A stretch of 64,000 nt of DNA, from contig NC_054699.1 of NCBI RefSeq assembly GCF_016097555.1, positions 8,194,516 to 8,258,515 on the forward strand. Reading direction: 5' to 3'. Below are positions 45,062-61,463 of the stretch, in pieces (the first letter of the stretch is position 1; the number at the start of each line of letters is the position of its first letter). The notes beneath the pieces were generated by a model. That model saw only the letters and a list, made by a program, of their open reading frames with translations, did no database searches and was not told where the DNA came from. A program made the translations under genes and the position numbers. Origin of the DNA: Gigantopelta aegis. Lineage: Eukaryota; Mollusca; Gastropoda; Neomphalida; Peltospiridae.

Positions 45062-45261
45062 NNNNNNNNNNNNNNNNNNNNNNNNNNNNNNNNNNNNNNN
45101 NNNNNNNNNNNNNNNNNNNNNNNNNNNNNNNNNNNNNNNNNNNNNNNNNNNNNNNNNNNNNNNNNNNNNNNNNNNNNNNNNNNNNNNNNNNNNNNNNNNN
45201 NNNNNNNNNNNNNNNNNNNNNNNNNNNNNNNNNNNNNNNNNNNNNNNNNNNNNNNNNNNNN
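45062..45261. other. Assembly gap, 200 N (contig B / contig C)
   Basis: A placeholder of 200 N, entered from the exon 5 donor minisatellite. The repeat probably broke the assembly. Confidence 0.98.
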
Positions 45262-45960
45262 AAATTTAAAACATTGACATAAAGATATATTTGTAACAAG
45301 TTGCTCACTGCATTTAAAAACGGCTATTATTGCATGTCACGGTCTAGATAGATTTCATTAAATAGCAGGCATGCTTTTAACAAAACACAGTTATACCTAC
45401 ATAGACCAAATAACCAGTGTTGCTAGTTTACTCTGTGCCATATTATAAATATGCAATCAATGTGTCATTGATAAGGACTACTGACACCAGTTAAAACTAT
45501 ATGTATCTTGGTCTGGGTATTTGCAAGGGCAAAAATTACTTTAAAAATTTCGCGTTTGACGTTCTGTCGAAGTTTATCATGATGGCCTACTTTCAGCTAG
45601 GTGTTTGCTAGGTGGTGTGTGGTTATGTGCGTGACGGTGTGAGGATTACTTCGCATTCAAGCTTTGTAAGACTGCCTGTCCGCTCGTCTGCAGTTACTAG
45701 TATATCGACTAACAATAGAAGAAGAAAAAACATACCACGTTACTGCTATCGGCTTTCACAACTGGCCAAACAATGTATTGTCAAACGTTTTTTAGTTGGG
45801 AATTCAGACTCGTAACAACACTGTACACGCTTTGACAGGAAACAAGATTTTGTATATTTTTATTTGACAATGAATTAGGGCAGGGCGGCGATAATCAGGG
45901 CCGGTGCGGTAACAAATACGACAGGGCGGGCAGGGCGCAGCGCCCCTCTATTTATTGCTA
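45262..45960. other. Contig C left end, nothing recognised
   Basis: No exon of RB1 or of the AADAC-like gene is found here on either strand, and no clear repeat. Confidence 0.4.
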
Positions 45961-45970
45961 GCTAGAACAC

Positions 45971-45972
<2 letters not shown>

Positions 45973-46026
<54 letters not shown>
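45973..46026. repeat. (AT)n microsatellite
   Basis: 27 AT repeats. Confidence 0.97.
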
Positions 46027-46027
<1 letters not shown>

Positions 46028-46164
46028 CATTTTATTGTTAATTTTTCATATTATATAATATATTTGTTGAATAGATTTTTGAAACTATATATTTATATTT
46101 AGAATTTTGATTTTTATAATAAACAATAATAAATACATATGTTTGTTTTAATTTTATCATCACT

Positions 46165-46350
46165 CTAGCCAGTGCACCACGACTGGTATTCCAATAGATG
46201 GTGCATATAAAAGATCCCTTGCTACTAATGAAAAAAATGTAGCAAGTTTCCTCTCTAAAACTACGTCAGAATTACCAAATGTTTTGACAGCCAGTGATTA
46301 ATAAACCAATGTGCTTTAGTGGTGTCGTTACTACAGACTTTTAATTTTAT
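46165..46350 (+). mobile_element. SINE fragment, tail 2
   Basis: CAGTGCACCACGACTGGTAT through the body to GTGGTGTCGTTACTACAGAC. Confidence 0.75.
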
Positions 46351-46579
46351 CAAATACAAATGTAGTTGTATGCAGGACACTATTTACACTTTTCACTGAA
46401 TTGAATTATGGATGTTTATTACTTAATACATTATATAAATACAAATGTAAAATTGTGACCTAGAACATCGATGAATGTCATCATCAGTTGGTAGGGGAAA
46501 CATTCATATCAGGGCGATCAGTGCTACAGTCTTCAACATAGCAGGTGACCATCCTATGAGAGCCACCATATACTCCAAA

Positions 46580-46722
46580 GTTTTAAAAGAGATATTTTTT
46601 ACGTGGATTAAGCCTAAGTCATTGACATTTTGTTCAGTCTGCGGCAATGCAGATGGCCCTCCTTTCACCGAGCTACAACCAACTCCGCAGTTTTGAAAGA
46701 GATATTTTTAAGTGGATTGGGC

Positions 46723-46745
<23 letters not shown>
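46580..46745. repeat. Direct duplication over the stop codon of the TRIM gene
   Basis: AAGAGATATTTTTTACGTGG then CATTGACATTTTG (46580-46635) is repeated at 46690-46745. The right copy covers the last codons (MSMN) and the stop of the TRIM-type gene. Confidence 0.8.
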
Positions 46746-50715
<3,970 letters not shown>

Positions 50716-50783
50716 GTTTCAACGTTCCTAAAACACAAAATAATAATAATTTACATAATCATATTGAGTTTATTTATTGGGAG

Positions 50784-50813
50784 CCCCCCCCCCCCCACCC
50801 CCCCCTCTCTCTC

Positions 50814-50886
<73 letters not shown>
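50784..50886. repeat. (CT)n microsatellite with C-run
   Basis: CT tract directly before the SINE at 50890. Confidence 0.97.
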
Positions 50887-50889
<3 letters not shown>

Positions 50890-51280
50890 ACCGGCCTCGG
50901 TGGCGTCGTGGTTAGGCTATCGGTCTACAGGCTGGTAGGTACTGGGTTCGGATCCCAGTCGAGGCATGGGATTTTTAATCCAGATACAGACTCCAAACCC
51001 TGAGTGAGTGCTCCGCAAGGCTCAATGGTTAGGTGTAAACCACTTGCACCGACCAGTCATCCATAACTTGTTCAACAAAGGCCATGGTTTGTGCTATCCT
51101 GCCTGTGGGAAGCGCAAATAAAAGATCCCTTGCTGCCTGTCATAAAAGAGTAGCTTGTGTGGCGACAGCGGGTTTCCTCTAAAAAAACAGTGTCAGAATG
51201 ACCATGTTTGACGTCCAATAGCCGATGATAAGATAAAAAATCAATGTGCTCTAGTGGCGTCATTAAATAAAACAAACTAC
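50890..51280 (+). mobile_element. SINE, head 2 with tail 2
   Basis: GGCCTCGGTGGCGTCGTGGT head and GGGTTCGGATCCCAG B box, body GATCCCTTGCTGCCTGTCAT, tail GTGGCGTCATTAAATAAAAC. Bounded on both sides by (CT)n. Confidence 0.92.
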
Positions 51281-51285
51281 TTTTT

Positions 51286-51288
<3 letters not shown>

Positions 51289-51374
<86 letters not shown>

Positions 51375-51395
51375 TCCGTCGCTCTCTGTTTGTGT

Positions 51396-51436
<41 letters not shown>
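51289..51436. repeat. (CT)n then (GT)n microsatellite
   Basis: CT repeats to 51360, then TATC and GT repeats to 51436. Confidence 0.96.
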
Positions 51437-51440
<4 letters not shown>

Positions 51441-51653
51441 AGAGCCCACACTCCACATTTTAGTCACGTCAATGTTAACTACTTTCGTTCACTAGACTAT
51501 ACCGCCAAGATACGACCACAGTTACCACCAAACAGTGACGGAATGTAATGCCGAGTTATATGGAATCTGAACAATACCATTATTGCATTCAAGCTCGAAT
51601 AGCTGCAGTCCAAAAGACGTTTTGACAAGCTTTTGACTGTTAACATGAATCAT

Positions 51654-53068
51654 GATCAATGTTAAGTATATCATCTATAGAACGGGGGAAGTGGAGGACG
51701 TGATCTAGCTTAGTCAGTTGAGTACTCGCCGGAGATGCTGGGGTCGTAGAATCGAATCAATGTTAAGTATATCATCTATAGGACGGGGGAAGTGGAGCAC
51801 GTGATCTAGCTTAGTCAGTTGAGTACTCGCCGGAGATGCTGGGGTCGTAGAATCGAATCAATGTTAAGTATAACATCTATAGGACGGGGGAAGTGGAGCA
51901 CGTGATCTAGCTTAGTCAGTTGGGTACTCGCCGGAGATGCTGGGGTAGTAGAATCGAATCAATGGTAAGTATATCATCTATAGGACGGGGGAAGTGGAGC
52001 ATGTGATCTAGCTTAGTCAGTTGAGTACTCGCCGGAGATGCTGGGGTCGTAGAATCGAATCAATGTTAAGTATAACATCTATAGGACGGGGGAAGTGGAG
52101 CACGTGATCTAGCTTAGTCAGTTGAGTACTCGCCGGAGATGCTGGGGTCATAGAATCGAATCAATGTTAACTTTAACATCTATAGGACGGGGGAAGTGGA
52201 GCACGTGATCTAGCTTAGTCAGTTGAGTACTCGCCGGAGATGCTGGGGTCGTAGAATCGAATCAATGTTAAGTATATCATCTATAGGACGGGGGAAGTGG
52301 AGCACGTGATCTAGCTTAGTCAGTTGAGTACTCGCCGGAGATGCTGGGGTCGTAGAATCGAATCAATGTTAAGTATAACATCTATAGGACGGGGGAAGTG
52401 GAGCACGTGATCTAGCTTAGTCAGTTGAGTACTCGCCGGAGATGCTGGGGTCGTAGAATCAAATCAATGTTAAGTATAACATCTATAGGACGGGGGAAGT
52501 GAAGCACGTGATCTAGCTTAGTCAGTTGAGTACTCGCCGGAGATGCTGGGGTCGTAAAATCGAATCAATGTTAAGTGTATCATCTATAGGACGGGGGAAG
52601 TGGAGGACGTGATCTAGCTTAGTCAGTTGAGTACTCGGCGGAGATGCTGGGGTCGTAGAATTGAATCAATGTTAAGTGTATCATCTATAGGACGGGGGAA
52701 GTGGAGCACGTGATCTAGCTTAGTCAGTTGAGTACTCGCCGGAGATGCTGGGATCGTAGAATCGAATCAATGGTAAGTATATCATCTATAGGACGGGGGA
52801 AGTGGAGCACGTGATCTAGCTTAGTCAGTTGAGTACTCGCCGGAGATGCTGGGGTCGTAGAATCGAATCAATGTTAAGTATAACATCTATAGGACGGGGG
52901 AAGTGGAGCACGTGATCTAGCTTAGTCAGTTGAGTACTCGCCGGAGATGCTGGGGTCGTAGAATCGAATCAATGTTAAGTATAACATCTATAGGACGGGG
53001 GAAGTGGAGGACGTGATCTAGCTTAGTCATTTGAGTACTCGCCGAGATGCTAGGGTCGTAGAATCGAA
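51654..53068. repeat. 101-bp satellite of a SINE head, about 14 units
   Basis: Unit ATCAATGTTAAGTATATCAT then CTATAGGACGGGGGAAGTGG, GCACGTGATCTAGCTTAGTC, AGTTGAGTACTCGCCGGAGA and GGGTCGTAGAATCGA. TAGCTTAGTCAGTTGAG and GGTCGTAGAATCGAATC look like Pol III A and B boxes. After the last unit the sequence continues into a SINE-like body. Confidence 0.93.
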
Positions 53069-53365
53069 TTCCTTTCGTGGACCCATTCTCTGGTTGGGAT
53101 TTTGACATCCCAACCAGTGTCTCACGATTGGTATATCAAAGTTAAAAAAAAAAGTGTTTAACGACACCACTAGAGCACATTGATTTATTAATCATCGGCT
53201 ATTGGATATCAAACATTTGGTAATTCTGACATATAGTCTTCAGAGAGGAAACCCGCTACATTTTCGCAATTAGTAGCAAATAATGTTTATATGTACAATC
53301 CCACAGACAGAAAATCAATGTGCTGTAGTGATGTCCTTAAACTAAACAAACATTAACCTTTCTGC
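53069..53365. mobile_element. Composite of two SINE pieces
   Basis: ACCAGTGTCTCACGATTGGT continues the SINE whose head forms the array to the left. Then an inverted tail 2 (GTGTTTAACGACACCACTAG) and body, then another tail end (CAATGTGCTGTAGTGATGTC). Confidence 0.7.
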
Positions 53366-53482
53366 TTTTGTTTTTACTCGGGGTCCTCTACTCAAGAGCG
53401 AGACCATTACTTTTATGAAAGGGGCGGGACATGTTGATATTAAATATCAGCAATGGAAAGTTAATAGGTTGGTCTTGACATG

Positions 53483-53612
53483 TCCCTGCTTTTGACATGG
53501 CAAATCTTATTTTAAGTTGGCGAAATAATTTTATCAAAAATAACTGGCTTTCTGTCTTTGAAGTTTAATTGATAGTTTGGCGAAACCTTGTGTTAACCCA
53601 GAGCTGGCCCTG
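53483..53612. mobile_element. MITE-2 copy, partial
   Basis: AAGTTGGCGAAATAATTTTA to CCCAGAGCTGGCCCTG. Confidence 0.6.
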
Positions 53613-56600
53613 TACATTATTATGGACTAACTAACACTAGTAATAGACATGTTTATGGAAATATTTATTGGAGTACATTTTCTCTTAGTATATTAGCGAA
53701 TACTAGCATAGTATAGTTACTTAACAATGTATAACCTATATTTCATAGTTCCATTACTATGTATTAACAGACATCTACATCATGGAGGAACAAAATAGAA
53801 CAAAACCTTGGTCTTCTATAAACCAAACTCAACTTAACACATCTAAATGAACAATTATCTTTAAAAAACAAAAAACAAAAAAACAAACAATTATATATAT
53901 ACATGTATATACATATATATTTCTCACACACTATTACTGTAATCTTCGTGTATAAGTAAGTGTATGATTCCCGGGACAACTAAATCAATATTTCTTATTT
54001 TAAGTATGTTCCAAAACAGCATGCTATCATTTATGTCATGGAATATAGATGGACTTAAAAAAAACCTAGATATACCTGAAATTAGAGAATTATTTACAAA
54101 ACATGATTTTATTGCAGTTCAAGAAACCCATATACGAGATAAGGAATATGCAGAAAACAATATTGAAGGTTACTCGAACACAACAAAGCTTGCCATAAAG
54201 GACTCAAGAACTCAAAGTGGCAGGGGATCGGGTGGCATAGCCATCTACTACAAAACAAAATACCATAAACAGGTACACACAGTCCAAACAAGCAGCGCAT
54301 ACAGCCTTTGGCTCAGACTTTCATAAAAACATACTTTGGCTCAGACTTTCACGTGATCTGTATATATGTTGTCTATATATACCACCAGCAGACTCCCCAT
54401 ATTTTCAGGACCAATTCCAAACACTCGAAAATGAACTGTCAACATTCAGACAAAAAGGGCTCGGTCTTGATAATGGGTGATTTTAACGCTAGGACTGGGG
54501 ATACTCGCCTACCTATAGTAGACTACATAGAACATGATCCCACAAATCACATACCTTTTCCATCTGATTACATTTCCGATAGCATATACCGACAACGACA
54601 CTCGCAGGACATAACTTACAATAATCACGGCAAAAAGTTAATTGAACTATGTAAAACAAGTGGTGTCAGAATACTCAACGGACGAACACCTGGGGATTAT
54701 CTAGGAAAACTCACATGCTTCAACTACCAGGGAAACAGCGCAGTTGACTATGTTCTAACCGATGACAGAACTATGAAACATGTAGTCGGTCTTTACATCT
54801 CTTACTTAGCAGAAGAATCTATCCACTGCTCCCTATCTGTCAGACTGAAATGTAACATAACCCATACCAGTAGTGACACTATTCCACTTCATCCAATACA
54901 TACAAAATATCAACTGTCTGAAAAAAACAAGATGGCATATATAAACAGTCTCCTAGGAGATGAAGCACAATACAAAATACAAACGTTTATGAATGACCCC
55001 ATCAATAACTCCTACACAAATATAGAAACAGCAGTAAACAAGTTCAACAACATAATCATTGGAGCAGCATCTAGATCATGTCCCAAAACTCGCATCTGCA
55101 ATAACAAAACAAAAAAGCGAAAAATTAAACAAATGCCAATAGACATCCAAAACCTCGAGAGTAAATTTACCGAAATTGTTAAATCACTATCTAAGGAACC
55201 TAATAACACTAGAATTAGGGGAAAATACATCCAATATAAAAAAACAACTAAAAAAAGCAAAGAAAGCACACAAACAATCTGGAAAAAACATGTTGTATGA
55301 CAAACTCCAAAACCTACACAACAGTAACCCACAGGCCTATTGGAAAATAATAAATAACCTAACAGAAAGAACCAGCAAAAGTATCAACCTGCCAGAAAAT
55401 ATGGCAAAGAAAATACACGAACATTTTAGAGATATAAAAGCTGAACCTACCCAACACACAACTGTGAATATAGAATCTGATGCTAGATTGCTCGATGAAC
55501 TTTTGATAACGGAATCCACCCAAACTAATAACAATGTACTAGACCAAAGTATCACGATCAAAGAGATTAAAACAGCCCTACAATCACTGAAAAACAACAA
55601 GGCTTAGACCAAGTTACAAACGAAATGTTAAAATATGGAAATGAAATCATCATATCACCCATAGCAAAATCATTCAACACAGTATTCCAGTATGGGATAC
55701 TACCGTCCTCTTGGACAGTTGGTTATATCACACCAATATACAAAAAGGGATCTAAACAAGACCCAAACAACTCTAGGGGAATTACCATTACAAGCTGTCT
55801 AGGGAAAATATTCTCCTCCATATTAAATAAACGATTAACACGTCACATTGAATCAGAAAACCTAACAGCAGACAACCAAGCTGGCTTTAGAGAGAATAGA
55901 AGAACTACAGATAACATTTTTATCATAAAAACGCTGATTAACAAATACATTGAACAGAAAAAAGCAAGCTTTATCTCTGTTTCATTGATTTCCACAAAGC
56001 ATTCGACACTGTTTGGAGAACCGGCTTACTCCTTAAATTACTTAGACTGGGTATTGGCGGGAAATTCTTTCAGATCTTAAAAGCTATGTACAGCAAAACC
56101 AAACTAGCCGTCAAAATTAACAATCAAATAACTGACATGTTCTCATCTACAGTAGGAGTGAAACAGGGAGATAATTTAAGTCCCACTATGTTTAACATAT
56201 ATTTAGCCGATATGACATTCTCCAGCGACTGCCACTCGCCCCACCTACTAAATGAAAGAGTGTCGCATTTATTATGGGCAGATGACCTAGTACTTTTATC
56301 AGAAACTCAACAAGGTCTACAAAAAGCGTTAGACGAACTCCACACATATAGCCAACAATGACAAACTCCATGGTTATACAGAAAGGAAAACCAAAACATG
56401 TAGCATTTCAGTACGGCATGGAGCAAATCGAACAGACACACACATATATCTTTTTGGGCTATACCATTAACACCAATGGAAACTTAAGTACAACCAAAAC
56501 AGATTTTGCAACTAAAGGACTTAAAACCCTATTCAGACTCCAAAAATCCTTTTCTGGATCACCTCCACCTCCCCAGATATATAACAAACTATTCGACACC

Positions 56601-56727
56601 CTAATCAAACCGATCCTTCTCTATAACTGTGAAATCTGGGGCATTGAACTAAATAATAAGATGAAAATACATGACCCTAATAAACTACTAGACATTTTAG
56701 AATCGGAACCATTCGAAAAAGTACATA

Positions 56728-58225
56728 TACTCTTCAAAAAAAGAAACGTAAAAGGGTACAAATGGGTTATAACTCCGATTTTATGTTTCCTACCGGTTCA
56801 TGCTTTGTGAATATAAGGTCATTGCATGTCCCAAACACATTCCCACGGTTACATTCGATAAAACGCAGCTACTGTACAATAAAGTTCCAAAATGTGAATA
56901 TTCGCAAAAACGCAGCCACGTGCAAACCATGTCACCACTGCACGTGCGTTGTCTGCACGTGCAACATGAACACCGACAGTATAAAAGTGCAGGGTGTTCG
57001 CTTGCCTGGCCTCTGTATCTGGCCGACAGTTGACAATCCAGGACATGCCACGTCTCAGTGAACCGCAGAGAAACAATGCCATCGGCCGACTAGACGCAGG
57101 CGAATCCAGAACGGCCGTTGCCAGGGCATTCCATGTGTCCCCAAGCACCATCTCCAGACTGTGGGACCGTTACCAGCAACATGGATCAACACGTGACCTC
57201 CATAGATCCGGTCGACCACGGGTCACTACCCCCGGGCAGGACCGCTACATCCGGGTACGCCACCTTCGGGAACGATTGACTACTGCCACCTCCACAGCCG
57301 CAGCAATACCAGGTTTGCGCAGGATATCCGACCAGACCGTACGGAACCGCCTACGTGAGGTAGGAATTCGTGCCAGACGTCCAGTTCGAGGTGTCATCTT
57401 AACACCACAACACCGTCGACTCCGACTGCAGTGGTGCCAGATTCATCGACAATGGCCTCAACTGCGATGGAGACAGGTGTGGTTCAGTGACGAGTCCCGA
57501 TTTCTGCTCCGACGTCATGATGGAAGATGTCGCGTGTATAGGCGTCGTGGTGAACGTTATGCGGCAAACTGCGTGCAGGAAGTGGACAGATTCGGCGGGG
57601 GTAGTGTCATGGTGTGGGCAGCCATCTCACACACTGGCAGAACTGACCTGGTCCACGTGCAGGGCAACCTGAATGCACAGGGCTACATTGACCAGATCCT
57701 CCGGCCACACATCGTTCCAGTTATGGCCAACGCCAACGCAGTGTTCCAACATGACAATGCCAGGCCTCACACAGCACGTCTCACAACGGCTTTCCTACAG
57801 AACAACAACATTAATGTCCTTCCTTGGCCATCGATATCACCGGATTTGAACCCAATTGAGAATCTATGGGACGAGTTGGACCGACGCCTCCGACAGCGAC
57901 AACCACAGCCCCAGACCCTGCCCGAGCTGGCAGCAGCCTTGCAGGCCGAGTGGGCCACCATCCCCCGGGACGTCATCCGTACTCTGGTTGCTTCAATGGG
58001 CAGGCGGTGCCAGGCAGTTGTCAACACACGCGGAGGCCACACCCGGTATTGACTCCAGATGACCTTGACCTTGGTGGTGTGTCCTATCACTTACTCACAA
58101 TGGACTAGAGTGAATTGTGAACAATCCTGCAACATTTGGTAATTATCGGACTCACCATTCAATAATTAAATCAATTCTCCAAATGTTACGACAATGTGGT
58201 TTTGCGTTTCTTCTTTTGAAGAGTA
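56728..58225 (+). mobile_element. Tc1-type DNA transposon inserted in the LINE
   Basis: Inverted ends TACTCTTCAAAA...TTTTGAAGAGTA with the TA target doubled (56726-56727, 58226-58227). 1498 bases. Taking it out with one TA leaves the LINE frame intact (EKVHI joined to KFCKF), which fixes the ends to the base. Confidence 0.95.
57045..58052 (+). CDS. Tc1-family transposase (DD34E), intact
   Basis: 335 codons from MPRLSEPQRNN to a stop. It cuts and pastes the element at TA sites. Paired helix-turn-helix at residues 10-110 (AVARAFHVSPSTISRLWDRY; RSGRPRV hook). Catalytic residues: D149 (WFSDES), D237 (QHDNARPHTA) and E272 (SPDLNPIENLWDEL), with 34 residues between the second and third, as in Tc1. 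Full length for the family, with no stop or shift. Noticeably more GC-rich than the LINE around it. The frame is open further up to 56994, but MPRLS fits the family start. Confidence 0.95.
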   Translation: MPRLSEPQRNNAIGRLDAGESRTAVARAFHVSPSTISRLWDRYQQHGSTRDLHRSGRPRVTTPGQDRYIRVRHLRERLTTATSTAAAIPGLRRISDQTVRNRLREVGIRARRPVRGVILTPQHRRLRLQWCQIHRQWPQLRWRQVWFSDESRFLLRRHDGRCRVYRRRGERYAANCVQEVDRFGGGSVMVWAAISHTGRTDLVHVQGNLNAQGYIDQILRPHIVPVMANANAVFQHDNARPHTARLTTAFLQNNNINVLPWPSISPDLNPIENLWDELDRRLRQRQPQPQTLPELAAALQAEWATIPRDVIRTLVASMGRRCQAVVNTRGGHTRY

Positions 58226-59545
58226 TATAAAATTTTGCAAATTCAACTTACAGGTAGGAAGAAACACAACCAATATTGCATGTAAAAGTGAACAAGGCAG
58301 CTACCCACTAATAAATGAAATAAATAAGAAAATTATAAGCTACTGGGCACATCTACAAAATCTACCTCAAGAACGCACACTTCTACTTGATGCAGCTCAA
58401 TACAGCAAGCTACTCGATAACAATAAAAAAAACAGCTTTCACAACTACACAGCAAACATGCTTAAGAAAAACTGCATCGACATAACAGCTATTGACACTA
58501 CACCAAAAAACAAGAAAACTCTCAACAAACTAGTAACTGAAAAACTACAACACAACTACAGGCAATACTTTAAACAAAAATTAAAAGACTCCGAAAAACT
58601 TTTATAGTATAAACACATAGTACGACCATATCAACTTGCCCTATACCTCGAAACATTAAATAATTGTAACCTAAGAAGACATGTAACTAAACTTAGAATA
58701 TGTGCACACCGCCTCGAAATCGAAAGAGGCAGGTATCACAATATTCTCAGAAAAGACCGACTCTGCAAGCTTTGCAAAGAGGCAGTGGAAGATGAGGCAC
58801 ATTTTCTCGTGGACTGCAAACAGCTAGAAACGAACAGAAGAAAATATTTTATTACACTCGCACAAGAATTCCCAATATTCCAAACACTAAATAAATACGA
58901 AAAATGTTATTATATCATCAACTGCCCTAAAACACAACTCATTACAGTCGCACAACTTTGCTCAGATTTGGACACGGCACGAACTAGCCTTCTAACTAGA
59001 CCCCCTGCCACTTAATAATATTTATTTATTTTAATTAACCAAATATCGAAGAACAGACAAAAGACAATAGAACCTGTTACACTACATGTACTTTATTAAA
59101 CAAGAGTTGTAGTTTAGTTTTTTTGATGTTAGCGTTTAATTTTATGTATTTTATTTTTGCTGGTCAACCGGACTATGTTTTTATTATACATATATGAACA
59201 TGGAAATAAAGTTATTGTATTGTATTGTATTCAGTGGTAGTGATGTCTTTAATTACGTATAATCAAAATAAACAGTTAACAAATAGAAATAATAAAAACA
59301 CGATACCTTACTCATACTGTTTTTCGCAGGGCCTGCATGTCTTCACGTAATTGGGTGCATGCATCGGATAAATAGAAATAAAGCCCGACATACAATGTGA
59401 GACTTTTAGAAACGCAAAAAAAAAAAACCCAACGGAATAGTTTAACGACACCTCAGCACGGTTAGTTTTGAATTACAGCCATGTTTTTATTTCTACATTT
59501 GCTACCGTTACATATACCACACCTACAGAAAATAATATTTACGCA

Positions 59546-59852
59546 TTACCGGCCTCGGTGGCGTCGTGGTTAGGCCGTCGGTCTACAGGCTGGTAGGTAC
59601 TGGGTTCGGATCCCAGTCGAGGAATGGGATTTTTAATCCAGATACCGACTCCAAACCCTGAGTGAGTGTTCCTGCCTGTGGGAAGCGCAAATAAAAGATC
59701 CCTTGCTGCCTGTCGTAAAAGAGTAGCATATGTGGCGACAGCGGGTTTCCTCTTAAAAACAGTGTCAGAATTACCATATGTTTGATGATAAGATAAAAAA
59801 AATCAATGTGCTCTAGTGGCGTCGTTAAATAAAACAAACTTTACTTTTTTTA
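59546..59852 (+). mobile_element. SINE, head 2 with tail 2, internal deletion
   Basis: GGCCTCGGTGGCGTCGTGGT, the B box GGGTTCGGATCCCAG, then a jump from GAGTGAGTG to TTCCTGCCTGTGGGAAGCGC, tail GTGGCGTCGTTAAATAAAAC. Confidence 0.9.
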
Positions 59853-60342
59853 TTTACGCACTTTAACTAAGGGTACAGCACAGTGCATACCACGGCCTTT
59901 GATATACCAGTCATGGAGCATAGGCTGCGAAGACTGGGGAGTAGGGGCGGGGGTACCAGAGTCTATCAATGGCGATCGATTGTATGACTCATCGCACATC
60001 AGCGAGCTCTGTACTACAGATGGGTTTCAAAGGCCGTGGTATGTTCTGTCCTTTTTTACGCTTTTTGATAGGAGTAGCTTGTGCTGCGCCTTCTCGACAA
60101 AACATCGAAATAGCCGTGTGTTAGACACCAGATAGCCGTAGATTAAAATGTGCGGCGATGACATTAATACGTATTCATTTCACTGTCACTTATCCATAGG
60201 CATCGACAAGGGAACACGTTTCAACGTGTTAGTTGCATTGTGTATTCTCGGCTTTATATTAAAACGATTGCCCCGCTTGTCTTGTTTTAATCTGATAACG
60301 ATTCGGCCAAAGGTTAGACGTAACAATGGATAACAGAGTTAA

Positions 60343-60562
60343 AGTTTGTTTTGTTTATTAACAGCACTAGAGCACATTGAGTAATTAATGGCCTATGATA
60401 TGCCAGTTGCGGTACGACAAATAGCCCAATGGGCCCACCGACTGGGATCGATCCTAAACCGACCGCGCATGATTCAAGCGATCGATTTACAACTGGGCTA
60501 CGTACATATATCAATGTGCTCTAGTTATGTAGTTAAACAAAACAAACTTTAACTTTTTGTTG
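60343..60562. mobile_element. Two SINE pieces
   Basis: A minus-strand SINE with its middle deleted (60343-60502), then a plus-strand tail 2 fragment (CAATGTGCTCTAGTTATGTA to AAACTTTAACTTT). Confidence 0.7.
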
Positions 60563-60739
60563 AAATTGGTGTGATGGTCGCAGCGGGGGTATAGCACATC
60601 AGTTTCTTAATTTTTTGTGGTTGTTTGCCTCGTATGCCATGGAACGCAAGACGGGCAAACCAAAGGCTGTGGTATGTACTGTCTTCGTGTAAAATATTCC
60701 GTGCTTCGGTAGAAGTAGCTTATGTGACAGCGGCCGGTT

Positions 60740-61190
60740 TCATTTCTCTCTCTCTCTCTCCCTCTCCCTTTCTCTCTCTCCCTCCCTCTTTTTTCCCCTC
60801 CCCCTCTTTCTATCTATCTATCTATATCTCTCTCTCTCTCTCTCCGTCTCCCTTTCTTTCTCTCTGTCTCCCTCTCTTCTTCTCAGTCTCCCTCCCTCCC
60901 TCTCTCTCCCTCCCTTTTTGTCTCTATCTATCCTTCTCTCTCTCTCTCTATCCCTTTCTCTCTGTCTATCTCTGTCTGTCTCTGCCCCCCCCCCCCGCCT
61001 CCCTCTCCCTTTATCTCTCTCTCCGTCTCTCACTCCCCTCTCCTTTCCTCTCTCTCTTTCCCCTCTTTCTCTCCCTCCCTCTCTTTCTCTCTCTCTCTCT
61101 CTATTCTCTCCCTCTATCTCTCCCCGTCTCCCGCTCCCTTTCTCTCTCTCTCCCTGTTTCCCTCCCTCTTTTTGTCTCTCCCTTGTCAGT
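60740..61190. repeat. Long (CT)-rich polypyrimidine tract
   Basis: About 450 bases almost all C and T on the plus strand, with TATC and C-run parts. Open frames over it are artefacts. Confidence 0.95.
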
Positions 61191-61463
61191 TTCTTGTCAT
61201 TATCATTTTAAAAACGTTTTCTTGTTATTATCATTTTAAAACCTTTCCATGTCCTTGGCATACATCGACTACCTGGTCTCAGCTGTAATGGTCATTGGTT
61301 AGTGAGACAAAAGGTTCACTCGGTGTGACGGCCTTACACTCCCCTCTGACCAGTCCGTTTTCTTCTTTTATAATATATTCTTTTATACTTAGCGCCAGGT
61401 GAGATATGTTATATATGCCGCCCCGTTGTTAGATCGAATACTTCTGTCATTCACACTTCCAAT

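Larger units (their letters stand above)
53990..59232 (+). mobile_element. LINE (APE-type non-LTR retrotransposon), split by Tc1
   Basis: Endonuclease motifs SFMSWNIDGL, AVQETH and IMGDFNARTGD (54020-54500). RT motifs GITITSCLGKIFS, NQAGFRENRRT, VGVKQGDNLSPTMFNIYLAD and LLWADDLVLLS (55770-56320). After the Tc1 insert come FCKFNLQVGRNTTNIACKSE and a C-terminal knuckle CKLCKEAVEDEAHFLVDC (58760-58815), then a stop near 59013 and an (TTGTA)n tail at 59213-59232. The open frame shifts about six times, so the copy is dead. WADD stands where YADD is usual. The 5' boundary is uncertain. Clade (CR1, Jockey or I group) not settled. Confidence 0.93.

Noticed and set aside
54308-55607. Host gene with endonuclease/reverse transcriptase
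   Set aside because: Part of the LINE: motif order, frame shifts and the 3' (TTGTA)n tail are those of a dead retrotransposon copy.
60625-61239. Ser/Leu-rich protein of about 200 codons
   Set aside because: A translation of a (CT)n polypyrimidine tract.
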